From the NCBI GenBank assembly GCA_033807775.1, contig CM066327.1, forward strand, positions 95,130,295-95,194,294: a DNA stretch of 64,000 nt, in the 5' to 3' direction. Within the stretch, counting starts at the first letter, position 1; every line of letters begins with the position of its first letter. This DNA comes from Saussurea involucrata (taxonomy: Eukaryota; Streptophyta; Magnoliopsida; Asterales; Asteraceae). Positions 1 through 11,700 of this stretch are shown piece after piece. The translations under genes and the position numbers were made by a program. A model generated the notes under the pieces. That model worked only from the letters and a program-made list of their open reading frames with translations. It searched no databases and was not told the DNA's origin.

Positions 1-235
1 GATACTACGATGATTCCGGGTAAAAGAGGATTTCCGGATAAAACGAATTCCGGAAACTTTGAGTTGTCCGGAACTAGATTACCCGGAAAGATAGAGATTT
101 GAAAAACTTACCCGGATGATTGACTTACCCGGATGATTGAGTTACCCGGATGACTGACTTGTCCGGATGGAACCACAAACGTCCGGACACCTTGATCTGT
201 CCGGAAAATGCGGCTGTTGTGTCTGGACACTGCGG
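1..235. repeat. CCGG-motif array in F leader
   Basis: Short motifs containing CCGG recur at irregular 15-25 bp spacing. TTACCCGGATGATTGA-like units are near-tandem at about 109-160, and TCCGGA/TTCCGGAA palindromes lie on both sides. Each unit can pair with its neighbours. No coding explanation is visible. Confidence 0.7.
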
Positions 236-624
236 CTGTTTTGTTCAAATCGATCGAAAATTCAACTAGGGTTACTCTAATGTGTTCCTGAAAGGTTAGA
301 AACAATCCCAAGCACAAAACAACACTAACCCAATCGATTTTAGAGCAAAAACAACACTTTTTGGTATCAAAAATCGGATTTTTGAGTAAGAACACAACCA
401 AAAGTTTTGAACTTGATTTGCAAAATTGACCAATCAATCGAACGAATTAGGATGTGAAATTTTGCAGAAACTCTTATAATGATAATGCTAACACAACCCA
501 ATAAGCAAAAACAACTGATTTTGATTGAATCAAAAAGTCAAGAATTCAAGAAAAAGTCAGACGAGTGAAAGTCAAACTAACCATAATTTGATGAATTCAA
601 TCCTTAGAATCAATCCGTCCGTCT

Positions 625-636
625 GCTCTGATACCA
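625..636 (-). other. Primer binding site of F
   Basis: On the minus strand this reads TGGTATCAGAGC, the complement of the 3' end of plant initiator methionine tRNA used by many plant LTR elements. It lies 2 bases inside the LTR end at 639. Confidence 0.8.
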
Positions 637-638
637 AT

Positions 639-700
639 TGTAGGATCCAGATCCGTGCAACAATCGTGTTTATGTGATTACGAGATATGAACAGATAAAC
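639..700 (-). mobile_element. F 5' LTR, inner (3') part
   Basis: The LTR terminus reads TGTAGGATCC on the plus strand, so it ends GGATCCTACA in the sense of F. It abuts the F primer site. The LTR is interrupted at 700 by element A and resumes at 28232 after the duplicated target TAAAC. Confidence 0.75.
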
Positions 701-2267
701 TGTAACATCCCGCAAAACGAAACATACATATAACATACATTCCATAACATGTTTACAACAAAGTACTTCATCTTTCACATTTGGTCCCATCTAAAGTCTG
801 AACATAAAAATTCATTACAACTTGATCCACTTTGAATTACATAGTAATAACAAAAATTATAACTACAAAAGCATCCATAGCATCATGATGATAATCTTCT
901 CCAAAGCTAGCCAACAAGTATTCTATTTACTTGTTCTTACTGGAATCACCACCTGGAATACATTATTTTTAAAACAGAAAATGAGGGTTAGACCTAAGGG
1001 TCTAGTGAGTAAATCCCTGACATTTGTAATTTATTAAAATTTATTTATATAAAACACACTTTATATAATTACACATACATCACACGTAAGTTAATACCAA
1101 TTAACGTTTATGCATCATACCTGTCTCGTCCCACCTTATCCCTCCACCAATGGCCAATATCAATTGGTTGCGAGCCAATTTATCACACCGGTCCAAAGCC
1201 CGGCCACGTATTATATTTTCATATAATACTCACGTAATTATAATATCCCATTATAATCACTCACGTATGACATATTCATACACTTATCACATATCGTATT
1301 CCAGTAAAATACTCTTTAAAATAAAACTCACCTGATCTTTTAAGCAAGGTCCTTCAAACTTTCTTCAGAATAGATTATCTTTTAACTAAGATCCTTAATA
1401 TCTGAAACAAATTAAAGTATACATATTCTTTAACACATAATCCAGAAAACCCAACTTTTCGCAACCCACTATTACGAAAAGTTTACTTTTCGCAACCAAC
1501 AGATGCGAAAACCTCACTTCTCGCAACCCACAGATGCGAAAACCTCACTTCTCGCAACCCACAGTTGCGAGTTCCCTACTTTTCGTAACCAACAGATACG
1601 AAAACCTAACTAGGCGCTTTATCTACTTGCGAAAGTGGACTTTTCGCAACCAAGGCTTGCGAATTCCTACTTTTCGCAAAATCACTGTTCATCGTCTTTT
1701 TTCAGAAAAGTTCAGTTCAAATTCAGGAATTCCAACTTTTACCCAGATTGCACAGAATCGTTCTAAACTCCTTTTAACACCCTAAATTGTAACTAAAATT
1801 CACCAATTCATCTAAAATTACCTAAACCCACTTCAAAGTTCAAAAGAAACCTAATATACATCAAAAGGAAGAATTAGGATGGATTATTACCTTTGATATG
1901 AACTCTATAATTCCAACAGCAATTATCTAACACTTCTCCATCTTCTTCTTCCAATTCCTTCGATCTCTTTCACTCTCTCTCTCAAAACCGAAACTCACAC
2001 ACACACACTTAGGATATTTAGGATATTTGTGTTTTGTTAATAAAAAGGAAGACATCATCTTCCATTTGATTTCACTAGAGTCGGTTGAGAGAAGGGTTTG
2101 GCAAAAGTGACCAAGCCACCCTAGACTTATCCTAATTGACAGAACTTACCCCTAAACTTCCATAATAACATTAAAACTTATCCCTTAACGTCTAATTCCA
2201 TAAAATACCCACATAAAACTTATAAAATTTTCATATTTTAATTTAAATAAAATACCTGGTTATTACA
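701..2267 (-). mobile_element. A 3' LTR
   Basis: This is a 1,567-bp LTR bounded by TG...CA ends. It is followed on the plus strand by the reverse complement of a polypurine tract, which fixes it as the 3' LTR of a minus-strand element. It contains an array of CG-centred hairpins (1453-1690) and a pyrimidine-rich stretch near 1925-1990. It lacks the 378-bp duplication found in the partner LTR. Confidence 0.95.
1453..1690. repeat. Array of CG-centred hairpins in A LTR
   Basis: Units of about 30 bp have complementary arms around a 5-9 base loop: TTTTCGCA...TGCGAAAA, TTTTCGTA...TACGAAAA and CTCGCAAC...GTTGCGAG. The arm change C to T is matched by G to A on the opposite arm, so base pairing is kept while sequence varies. 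The array lies inside the LTR and no coding frame explains it. Confidence 0.8.
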
Positions 2268-2280
2268 ACATCTCCCCCTT
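2268..2280 (-). other. A polypurine tract
   Basis: On the minus strand this reads AAGGGGGAGATGT directly before the 3' LTR. It is the expected primer for plus-strand DNA synthesis during reverse transcription. Confidence 0.85.
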
Positions 2281-2284
2281 AAAA

Positions 2285-2303
2285 GAATTCCGTCCCGGAA
2301 TTC
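2285..2303 (-). other. Hairpin between A pol stop and polypurine tract
   Basis: This is a perfect inverted repeat with an 8-base stem and GGA loop on the sense strand (GAATTCCG-GGA-CGGAATTC). It lies at the end of the pol ORF and a few bases from the polypurine tract. Equivalent hairpins with compensatory stem changes occur at the same place in B, both copies of D, and E. Confidence 0.75.
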
Positions 2304-2305
2304 GA

Positions 2306-4645
2306 TTAAACGAAAAGATGAGGGTATTTGGCTCTCATCTCTGATTCTGATTCCCACGTCGCATCCTGACCTCGATGTGGTTTCCACTGAACCTTTACCT
2401 GACTGATCTCCTTATTCCTTAATACTTTAACCTTGTGATCAATTATAGCTTCCGGTTCCTCCACGTAGTTTAGCTTTTCATCAACTTGGATATCTGGTAA
2501 GGAGACTGCCTGATTTGATGTCACCAAACACTTTCGAAAATTCGATACATGGAACGCGTTGTGAATTCTGCTTAATTCTGGCGGAAGATTCAATCTGTAA
2601 GCTACTTCACCAATTCTTTCCATAATTTCAAATGGCCCAATATATCGCGGACTGAGTTTACCTTGCTTCCCAAAGCGTATAACTCCTTTCCAGGGCGAAA
2701 CTTTCAACATCACAAATTCCCCGACTTGGAACTCTAACGGTTTCCGGCGTCGATCTGCATAACTTTTATGTCTGTCTTGAGCCGTTTTCAATCTATCCCG
2801 AATCTGAGTAATCTTATCCGCTGTTAACTGTACTATTTCTGGCCCTGCTAATTGTTTCTCCCCCACTTCATTCCAACACAGAGGCGTTCGGCATTTTCTA
2901 CCATACAGTACTTCAAACGGTGCCGCTTGAATGCTGGAATGATAACTGTTGTTGTAGGCAAATTCTATCAAAGGCAAATGTTTATCCCACGATCCCCCAA
3001 AATCAACTATACAAGCCCGGAGCATATCTTCTAAAGTCTGAATCGTTCTTTCACTCTGTCCGTCAGTCTGAGGATGATATGTTGTACTCAACTTTATTTG
3101 CGTTCCCATCTCTTTTTGAAAACTTTTCCAAAATCTAGAAGTAAAACGACTATCTCGATCGGAAATAATCGAAATTGGAACTCCATGTCGAGTCACTATT
3201 TCATTAATGTACAATTTGGCCAAACGTTTCAAGGAATCAGTTTCCTTTATCGGCAAGAAATGAGCAGACTTCGTCAATCTATCTACAATCACCCAAATAG
3301 AGTCGAATCCCTTTGAAGTTCTAGGCAACTTGGTAATAAAATCAGTAGTGATCTGATCCCATTTCCACATTGGTATATCTAGCCGTTGCAATTGACCAAA
3401 AGGCTTCTGATGTTCAATCTTTACTTTCTTACAAGTAGTACGACATTCTACATACTTAGCAATACCTCTTTTCATTCACGGCCACCAATAGAATTGTTTC
3501 AAATCTCTATACATTTTATTTGTACCTGGATGAATAGAAAATCGAGATTGATGAGCTTCTTGTAGTACACGATCACGTAATCCACCCAAATGAGGCACCC
3601 AAATTCTGTTTCCCATACGCAATAACCCACGGTCATCTTTCTCAAGCAATGCTGATATTCCCACTAACCGTTCTGACTTCAAATTTTCTTCCTGATAAGC
3701 ATCTATTTGGCACTTCAGTAGTTCGTCAAAAATGTTTGGAAGAAGTTCAGCTCTTAACGAGATAGCTTTTATTGTTCCACTTCTTTCTTGGCGACTTAGG
3801 GCATCTGCTACCACGTTCGCTTTCCCAGGGTGATATAGAATTTCACAATCATAATCATTTACCAATTCCAACCATCTTCTTTGTCTCATATTCAGTTCCT
3901 TCTGATCGAAAAGATGTTGGAGACTCTTATGGTCAGTGAAAATTTGGCATTTAGAACCATAAAGATAATGTCTCCAAATCTTCAATACAAAGACAACTGC
4001 TGCAAGCTCCATATCGTGAGTAGGATATTGTCTTTCATGATCCTTTAGCTGAGGAGAAGCATAGGCAATCACCTTTCCACGTTGCATAAGTACACATCCC
4101 AGTCCTAACTTAGAAGCATCACTGTAGACCACAAAATCATCCGAACCTTCTGGCAATGCTAATATCGGCGCACTGCAGAGTTTCTCTTTTAGTATCCTGA
4201 ATGCCACATCTTGTTCTGCTTTCCATTCAAACTTTAGATTCTTCCGAGTTAGCTTAGTCAATGGCGTCGCAATTCGAGAAAAGTCTTTTATAAATTTCCG
4301 ATAGTATCCAGCTAAACCCAGAAAACTGCGTACTTCGGTTGCCGTCTTCGGCGGTTCCCAATTTTCAATTGCTTCCACTTTTGCTGGATCAACTTGTATA
4401 CCCTTCTCTGAAACTACATGCCCCAAAAACTGAACTTCCCGCAACCAAAATTCACATTTAGAGAACTTAGCGTACAACTTTTCTTTCTTCAACAACTCCA
4501 AAATCAAACGAAGATGTTGCGCATGATCCTCTTTGGATCGGGAATAAATAAGTATATCATCGATAAACACAATGACAAATTTATCGAGATAAGGCTTACA
4601 TACCCGATTCATTAGATCCATGAAAGCGGCTGGAGCGTTCGTCAA
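2306..4645 (-). pseudogene. A pol, 3' segment: RT end, RNase H, integrase, chromodomain
   Basis: This is the downstream half of A pol. In translation order it holds the RT segment with the catalytic FIDDILIY, RNase H (YSDASKLGLGC, TDHKSLQ), the integrase zinc-binding region (HPGTNKMYRDL and a following C-x-x-x-C), the integrase core with DRLTKSAH, SDRDSRF and the glutamate in SERTIQT, and a C-terminal chromodomain-like end (VKVQWKPHRG...TWESE). A TGA at 3476-3478 replaces the codon after WWP, where relatives have glycine, and breaks the frame between zinc-binding region and core. Element B interrupts the RT at 4645, within the motif that reads LTNAPAAF. Confidence 0.9.
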
Positions 4646-7357
4646 TGTAACATCCGACAAAAAAAAAAATCAAAACTCTCAGGTTAGCACCATTTAACCA
4701 TTACAAATGTTAACATAGGAAACACACCTTATTAAGACCTATTCGAAATAAAATTTAGGCGAAAATTCGCTAGAATTCCCGGTAGTTACCGAAAAGACCC
4801 GGTTTCGACCCAAGACTAACCGAAACACCTTGTGAAATGCCAAAACGCTTCAAATAACTTATAAACTATATAAAATATAGGGTTTCCTTTTATACATACA
4901 ATTTTCTTTTTACAAAATTTAAAAAAAAAAATTAAGAAGGTATTTTAGGGTTTTATAATGCAAATTTTATAAAGAAAACTAAAGAAATACTACATATAAA
5001 CTTTGGGCCTTATTTTTAAATAAAAAAAAAAAATAATTGCAAGGGTTGGGATCCTATGTTTTGGCCGGCCCCTCCCCTCTCCCTTTACCCTCCAACTTGC
5101 TTTCATTTGTTCATTTTCAAACTAGAAAGAAAACCTTTCATCTCCTTTTCTCTCTCTCTCTCTCTAAAGTTGTCATCATCTTCATTAGTTCATCAAGAAC
5201 CTTCAAAACTCCAGCCTTTTCAGCCACATTCAAGCATAAAAATCGAAAATCAAAAGGGTTATTAGTGCTTAAAACATCTCTCTAAAGGTAAGGGTTCTAA
5301 TATTGTCATCTCCTCCATTTTTTTTTGTTAGCAAAATCATCAAGAAATGAGGGTTTTTGTTCTTGAAATAGAATCTGAGTTTTTGAAATATTTGCATGCA
5401 TATGTTCTTACAAATTTTAAGTTTTTCACTTCAAAATCATGTCATTTGATGTGGGGATTGAATCCCTAGCAAGGAAATCCACATCTATGGATGATGGAAT
5501 GCTCAAAAATGAAGTTTTCTTAAGAATCTTAAATTTTCAGAATCTGGCAGATTGTTGCATGTACTTTGGACGACCATATCTTGGTCAAATCAGGTCCAAA
5601 TTTCTTCATTTTCTTCTGGGGTAAGGTTTAAGGAGTTGGGATTCAAACCCCACTGGTCTCATACGAAAATATTGAGTTTTGAGCCCCAACTCCTTAGAAC
5701 AATTTTGGTGTGCAGCTGTTAGTCTGTCAGATTTTTGTGCCATTTCATTTTGTATATAACTCTCTGAAAAATGCATGAAAGTGTCTCATTTTCTTCTGGA
5801 AGGTCCTTATATGTGTTAGGTCTCACATGCATGTGGTTTCACACAAATATATGGTGTTTTGGTCATTCAAAAATTTTATGCAAGCCAAGTGTGTCAAGCT
5901 GTCCAGAATGGACAGATTGGTACATGCAACTTCATTGGGCCATAACTCACTCAAAACTCATCTTAAATTCGTGAATTTTTTTTTCCATAAGATACCTTTA
6001 TGTGTTAGGTTTCCAAAACATGTAAAAACTCTGAAAGAGATTATGTTTTGACCCTCCAAAAGCCTGTTATGGCAGAAGGGTGTAATCTGTTTTGGACTCT
6101 GTGTTGCACTGTTTTATAGAATTTATTTGGACCCCTTAAACACTTCCAAAATTCATGAAATTTGGTCAAAACTTCCTTAACTTAGTATAGTACCACATAT
6201 AAAAAAATGGGTAAATTTGCTATTCTGGAAGTTGTTATAAAATAGTCATCTTTGTGGCATAAAGTTTCTGACAGATTCTGTATTTTTGGAAGCTAATGAG
6301 TTTTCTTGTAACCATTCATCTTGATTGTTTAAAAACACTTGAACAAGGCTAAATTGTGTATTTCAACTTAATTACTAAAGATAAGGCATTTCACAAGACG
6401 TGGATTAAGTTAGTTAGGTTTAACATTGGAATAGCTATGAAGGACTTATAGATATCGTATGACTTTATAGGGAGCCTGTAAAGAGCGCTTAAGTGAGAAA
6501 GCTTACACGACGTTCACATCTACGCTACAAGGTGAGTTTTCACAGCCCCGTTTTACTTGTTTAAATGTTTGGGGTGAAAAGCATGTTATGATTTTAAAAT
6601 GCTAAATGATTCATGATAGTAAAATTGTGGATATTTGCGAATTAAGACATGAGTACAAATGAATGTACAACTTTACATAAGTGACCAAGATATGTTGAGT
6701 GATAATAAAAATGTTAAGTCCCCAATAGGTACACTACTTATTAACTCATAACGAGCCGGTGATATTTGTGGATAGCGCTATTTGGTCTGACAAACCCACC
6801 TTAAACTGACGAGTAGGGGTGCACTTTATCTGTTAATAATGTTCTACTCATGTGGCCACCATACCACCTCTGAGGTAGTCCGTGGGGCGTAAGTGGTCGG
6901 AGGCTTAGTAGTGGCTCAACAAACATATATCTTGCATAAGTCATTCATAGTAATGTGTACTCATAAGAATAAGATTTAAAGTTTGTCGTGACAAAAGACT
7001 CACGAAAATTAATCTTTGATTTAAAAATGTTTGGTTATGAAAAACCTGTGAACTCACCAACTCTTTGTAGTTGACCTTTGTTTTAAACATGCTTTTCAGG
7101 AGCTAAGCAGGTAAACGACAAGATTTAATTTAGCATGCATGTCGGCATCCTCCAAGACTCGTCTATTGGTCACATTTTGGGAAAAGCACTTTTTGGGTTA
7201 AATTGTAAACTTTGAATTGTAAACTTTTAACCTTAAGTCCCTTTTAAACTTGGAAATGTTATATGTTATGAAATGGTATGGTTGATGTTGTCTATCTCCC
7301 TATGCTATGAAACTTCGGCTGTTACATCTCGTGTTTCCGCTTTAGCGGGGTGTGACA
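4646..7357 (+). mobile_element. B 5' LTR
   Basis: It begins TGTAACATCCGAC and ends GGGGTGTGACA, 4 bases before the primer site. It contains a TATA-like sequence at 4867, a pyrimidine-rich stretch at 5140-5165 and a palindrome CCGCTTTAGCGG near its end (7338-7349). Short ORFs inside (such as at 5439 and 5771) recur in the 3' LTR and look like chance frames. Confidence 0.97.
4867..4875 (+). promoter_or_regulatory. Candidate TATA box in B LTR
   Basis: TATATAAAA lies about 220 bp into the LTR and is followed about 270 bp later by a CT repeat typical of plant 5' leaders. The same sequence lies at 13414-13422 in the 3' LTR. Promoter assignment is inferred from position and motif only. Confidence 0.45.
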
Positions 7358-7361
7358 GATT

Positions 7362-7374
7362 TGGTATCAGAGCC
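7362..7374 (+). other. B primer binding site
   Basis: TGGTATCAGAGCC lies 4 bases after the 5' LTR and is complementary to initiator methionine tRNA. Confidence 0.92.
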
Positions 7375-7465
7375 TAAGGTTATAGAGAATGTCGGTTTTC
7401 TTATGGGAACCCCAACTATAACCTAACTATAACGCGAACTATTTTCAAAACGGTTTTCGAAATGA

Positions 7466-7505
<40 letters not shown>

Positions 7506-7758
7506 AAAGCGTACTACTGATATAACTAAGATGAGTGTCATATTATTATACCTCAATTAAACAAAGCCTGATCACCTATGTTTAATTTAGGATTATATAA
7601 TGGGGGACTTGGATTGGTTATATTAAAGGTATGCTTAAAATAAATTCCATACTTAAAAACGAAAGCATGATTTTGTGTGTGTTTGCATAAGCACTGCATA
7701 TTTTAAACATTTACAATGACACACTTAATAACTAAGTCTACAACTATCGCAGTCCACC
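7375..7758 (+). other. B leader with 34-base A tract
   Basis: This is non-coding sequence between primer site and first ORF. A run of 34 adenines occupies 7469-7502; the related element D has a T run at the matching place. No other feature is visible. Confidence 0.8.
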
Positions 7759-8361
7759 ATGTCGTCCGAACACGATCCTTCAGAGCACTCACCATCCGAG
7801 TACTCTAACTCGGCGGACCCTTCAGGCGATACTACTAACCGACCTAGGGGAAATCCACCGGTTGAGGCGGAGAGAGATCCGTATGACGAAGACCTTGAAG
7901 TGAGTTATGCATCACTCATTAGGCCCCATTCGACTACGTTCCGTGGCCCAAGAGTGATAACCACGGCACGGAAAAGCGTGCCGATACCCAGATGTATGAG
8001 ATTCACAAACCCCTCACGAGACATAGGAGAGTCGTCCCGGCAAGGGGCGCAATCCGGAGCCACCCAAGTGGTAACCGGGGTTCCTGTGACTAACCCTCCG
8101 GGCATGACCGCCCTAGAGAGTCAATGGGTCTCGATGATGTCGCAAGACATACAACTTCATCAAGCGAGGTTGGATCATCAGCACCAAACCCTGAATGCGG
8201 TGAGGGGGATGCTAAATGCACAAAGTGAAGTCTCGGACCGAACCATGACGGTTATCACCTTCACTCGAAGGGAAATGAGGACCTTACGCGTGTACTTAAC
8301 TTGGATGGTGGGAGCATTCGTAGTGATGTTGGGACTACTAATTTGGGAACTTGTGCGTTAG
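7759..8361 (+). CDS. B upstream ORF, 200-aa predicted single-pass membrane protein
   Basis: The function is unknown. The ORF lies between the leader and gag of element B and starts at ATG within ACCATGTCG, a good plant initiation context. Residues 1-100 are polar, rich in Ser, Pro, Glu and Arg, and probably disordered. About 130-175 is a helical region with many Gln and His. The C-terminus (about 179-196, TWMVGAFVVMLGLLIW) is a hydrophobic span suitable for a tail anchor, preceded by basic residues. There is no signal peptide and no known domain. It is intact in an element that looks recently active. Gypsy elements normally have no ORF before gag, so it is an accessory gene of this family; element D has lost the region. 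Confidence 0.7.
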   Translation: MSSEHDPSEHSPSEYSNSADPSGDTTNRPRGNPPVEAERDPYDEDLEVSYASLIRPHSTTFRGPRVITTARKSVPIPRCMRFTNPSRDIGESSRQGAQSGATQVVTGVPVTNPPGMTALESQWVSMMSQDIQLHQARLDHQHQTLNAVRGMLNAQSEVSDRTMTVITFTRREMRTLRVYLTWMVGAFVVMLGLLIWELVR

Positions 8362-8722
8362 AAGGCCACAAACTGTGAAGCTTTTGGAATTTATTAAACT
8401 TGAAATCATATTGTATTTTTGGGGGCATATGGCCATTTAATTTCAAACATTGCATGTTTTGGTTAACTATATCTTTTGAGAAAATTGATGTGTTTGGTTT
8501 ATGAATGAAATGTTTGAATTATGCTTATATATATTTCAAGTACTTCTAATGCATGATTATGAAATTGGGGTATGTACAATGACAACACGTGTAAATAATG
8601 GTGATAGTATGCATGAAGTAGTACCGTCACTCAAATTAACATAACAAGTAGGAAGTGTAACCAAATAATAGTATTAGTAACCATGCGACTAAATCTTTAA
8701 TTAAAACCATAACTGTAGGACT
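8362..8722 (+). other. Spacer between B accessory ORF and gag-pol
   Basis: This is 361 bp of AT-rich non-coding DNA. No convincing TATA box, repeat or ORF is seen. How the downstream gag-pol is translated or transcribed after the first ORF is unclear from the sequence. Confidence 0.6.
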
Positions 8723-11700
8723 ATGCCTCCAAGAAGAGAGAATCCTGAAGTCGCACGGCTCGTGGCGGAGCAAATTATGGCTGCACTTCCGAACATTGTC
8801 AGCCAAGTAGCAGCTGGGCTGAATGCAAATTCAAACAATGCGGGAGCGACTGGAAATCGGGAATGCACATATAAGACCTTTAGGGGCTGCAACCCTAAAG
8901 AATTCCATGGAACTGAAGGAGCTGTGGGATTACTGACATGGATTGAGGGTATGGAATCCGTTCTTCATATCAGCAAGTGCACAGAAGGAAACAAAGTAGA
9001 ATTTGCTGCTTGTTTGTTGCAAGGCCGAGCACTAACATGGTGGAACACACAAGTACAAACCCGTGGACGGGAAGCTGCTTACAACCTTACGTGGGAAGAG
9101 TTCAAGAAGCTACTCAAGGGAGAGTATTGCCCAAGAAGTGAAATCCAGAAGCTGGAGGCAGAACTGTGGAATCATGAAATGAAGGGAAACGATATAGACT
9201 CTTACACTGCCCGTTTCCATGAGTTGGCAAAGCTGGTGCCACATTTGGTGACGCCCGAGGAAAACAGAGTGGATAGGTATGTGTGGGGTTTATCTGAAGG
9301 AATCAGAGGAAATGTCACTTCAGCTGACCCAAAGACTCTCCAAGAAGCAGTAAATTTAGCAACAAGACTCACCAACAACGCGAATCGTTCAAGAACATCA
9401 GGGAATGACAAGGCCGCTGGGAAAAGAAAGATAGAAGGGCCTGCAAGAAGGCAGTTTGGGGGAAGAACAGACAAGGGTCATAGGGTGACAGGAAATTTTG
9501 GGGTTCAAGCACAGGTCGAAGAGAAGGAAAGAGGGCTATGCCCAAGATGCACCAAGTGCAATAATCGTCATCTCGGAAGATGCATCATTTGCCTCAAATG
9601 TAACAAAGGAGGCCATGTCGCCAGAGATTGCAAGGGCGGGGGAAAACGAACTTGCCATGAATGTGGGAGCCCAGATCATTTTCGGAATGCATGTCCGAAA
9701 CTGAACCGAAGGCCTAATGTAAATCAGGCGCGACCATTTAATCAAGGAAATCAAGGAGGTCAGGCCCGAGGTCGAGTGTTTGAGATCGGGGCAGATGAGG
9801 CAAGAAGGAACCCGGATGTAGTAACAGGTACGTTTCTCTTGAATAATCATTATGCAACAGTACTATTTGATTCAGGAGCAGATAGGAGCTTTGTATCACT
9901 AGAATTTAGGCCGAAAATTGACTTGGAACCTCAAAAGTTGAAAGAAGCCTATGTTATAGAATTTGCTAATGGACAGGAAGTTAGGGCCAGAGATGTAATT
10001 AAGAACTGTACCTTAAAACTGGCGGATAAAGATTTTAGCATAGATTTAATCCCAATCAGGCTAGGAAGCTTCGATATAGTCGTAGGTATGGATTGGTTAT
10101 CAAAGAATCGCGCTGAGATTGTTTGCTCTGAAAAGATCGTCCGAATACCTCAAACCGAAGGAAGAGTACTGGAAATACAGGGAGACAGCTCGGGGAGGAA
10201 ATTCAAAATAGTGTCGAGTATGAAGATGCGAAAATATTTGCGGAAAGATTGTGTTGCGTTTCTGACACACGTGGTGGATAAGGGGATCAAAGAGAAGAGT
10301 ATTCAAGACTTTCCAATAGTACGAGATTTTCCTGAGGTATTCCCAGATGAATTACCTGGATTACCACCACCAAGACAAGTTGAATTTCATATCGACTTAA
10401 TTCCAGGAGCGGCACCCGTGGCGAAATCACCTTACCGGTTAGCACCTTCCGAAATGCAGGAGTTGTCAGAACAACTTAAGGAGCTACTCAATAAAGGATT
10501 CATCAGACCCAGCTCATCACCCTGGGGAGCTCCAGTTTTATTCGTTAAAAAGAAAGATGGTTCTTTTCGAATGTGTATCGATTATAGGGAACTTAACAAG
10601 CTGACCATCAAGAACCGATATCCTCTTCCTCGAATCGATGACCTGTTCGACCAACTTCAAGGCGCTACGTACTTTTCAAAGATCGACCTTCGGTCCGGAT
10701 ACCATCAAATGAGAGTTCGTGAGGAGGACATTCCTAAGACAGCGTTTAGGACTCGATATGGACATTATGAGTTCCTAGTCATGCCTTTTGGTCTGACAAA
10801 CGCTCCAGCAGTCTTTATGGATCTGATGAACAGAGTATGTCGACCATACTTGGACAAGTTCGTAATTGTGTTCATAGATGACATATTGATTTATTCGCAA
10901 AGCAAGAAGGAGCATGAGCAACATTTGAAGCTGATACTAGAACTGCTCAGAGACCAGAAGTTGTATGCTAAACTTTCCAAATGCGAATTTTGGATTCGTG
11001 AAGTACAATTTCTTGGTCATGTAGTTAATGAAGATGGAATTCATGTCGATCCAGCCAAGATAGAAGCCATAAAGAAGTGGGAAGCCCCAAAGACTCCGAC
11101 AGAAATTCGTTCGTTTCTTGGCTTAGCGGGTTACTATCGGCGTTTCATTGCAAATTTCTCTAAGATTGCACAACCATTGACGGCATTAACCCAGAAAGAT
11201 AAAAAGTTCGATTGGGGAGAAAAACAAGAGGAAGCCTTTCAGACGCTCAAGCATAAGTTATGCAATGCACCGATCTTAGCTCTACCAGAGGGAGTTGACA
11301 ACTTTGTGGTTTACTGCGATGCCTCACACCAAGGATTGGGGTGTGTGCTAATGCAAAAAGACAAGGTCATTGCCTACGCTTCAAGGCAACTTAAAGTTCA
11401 CGAGAAGAATTATACCACCCATGACCTGGAACTAGGAGCCGTAGTGTTCGCACTCAAGATTTGGAGACATTACCTCTACGGCACTAAGTGTACCGTCTTT
11501 ACCGACCACAAGAGCCTACAACACATTTTCGATCAGAAAATGCTGAATATGAGGCAACGGAGATGGGTTGAACTGCTTAGCGACTATGATTGCGAGATAA
11601 AGTACCATCCAGGCAAGGCTAATGTTGTAGCTGATGCCTTAAGTCGAAAAGAAAGGGTGAAGCCATCGAGGGCAAGAGCTATGGGAACAATGGTCCGGAC

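Larger units (their letters stand above)
1..638 (-). mobile_element. Element F (Ty1/Copia-type), 5' leader
   Basis: This is the untranslated leader of a minus-strand LTR element whose 5' LTR ends at 639 and whose body runs off the left edge. A tRNA-iMet-type primer site sits directly inside the LTR. No long ORF is present on either strand, so gag must start beyond the window. The distal part (about 1-235) is an array of TCCGGA and ATCCGGGTAA motifs. The Copia assignment rests on a short LTR (about 280 bp) and is inferred; no coding domain is visible to confirm it. Confidence 0.6.

Noticed and set aside
1534..1785. ORFs over the TTTTCGCA repeat array (also 27114-27347 and 27492-27725)
   Set aside because: The reading frames are a by-product of the hairpin repeats in LTR DNA and vary with unit number.
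5439..6051. Small ORFs in B LTR (also at 13987-14600)
   Set aside because: They lie inside LTRs, are duplicated only because the LTR is, and show no domain or composition of real proteins.
7362..7374. tRNA gene fragments at the TGGTATCAGAGC sites
   Set aside because: Only 12-13 bases match and each lies 2-4 bases inside an LTR, so these are primer sites, not tRNA genes.
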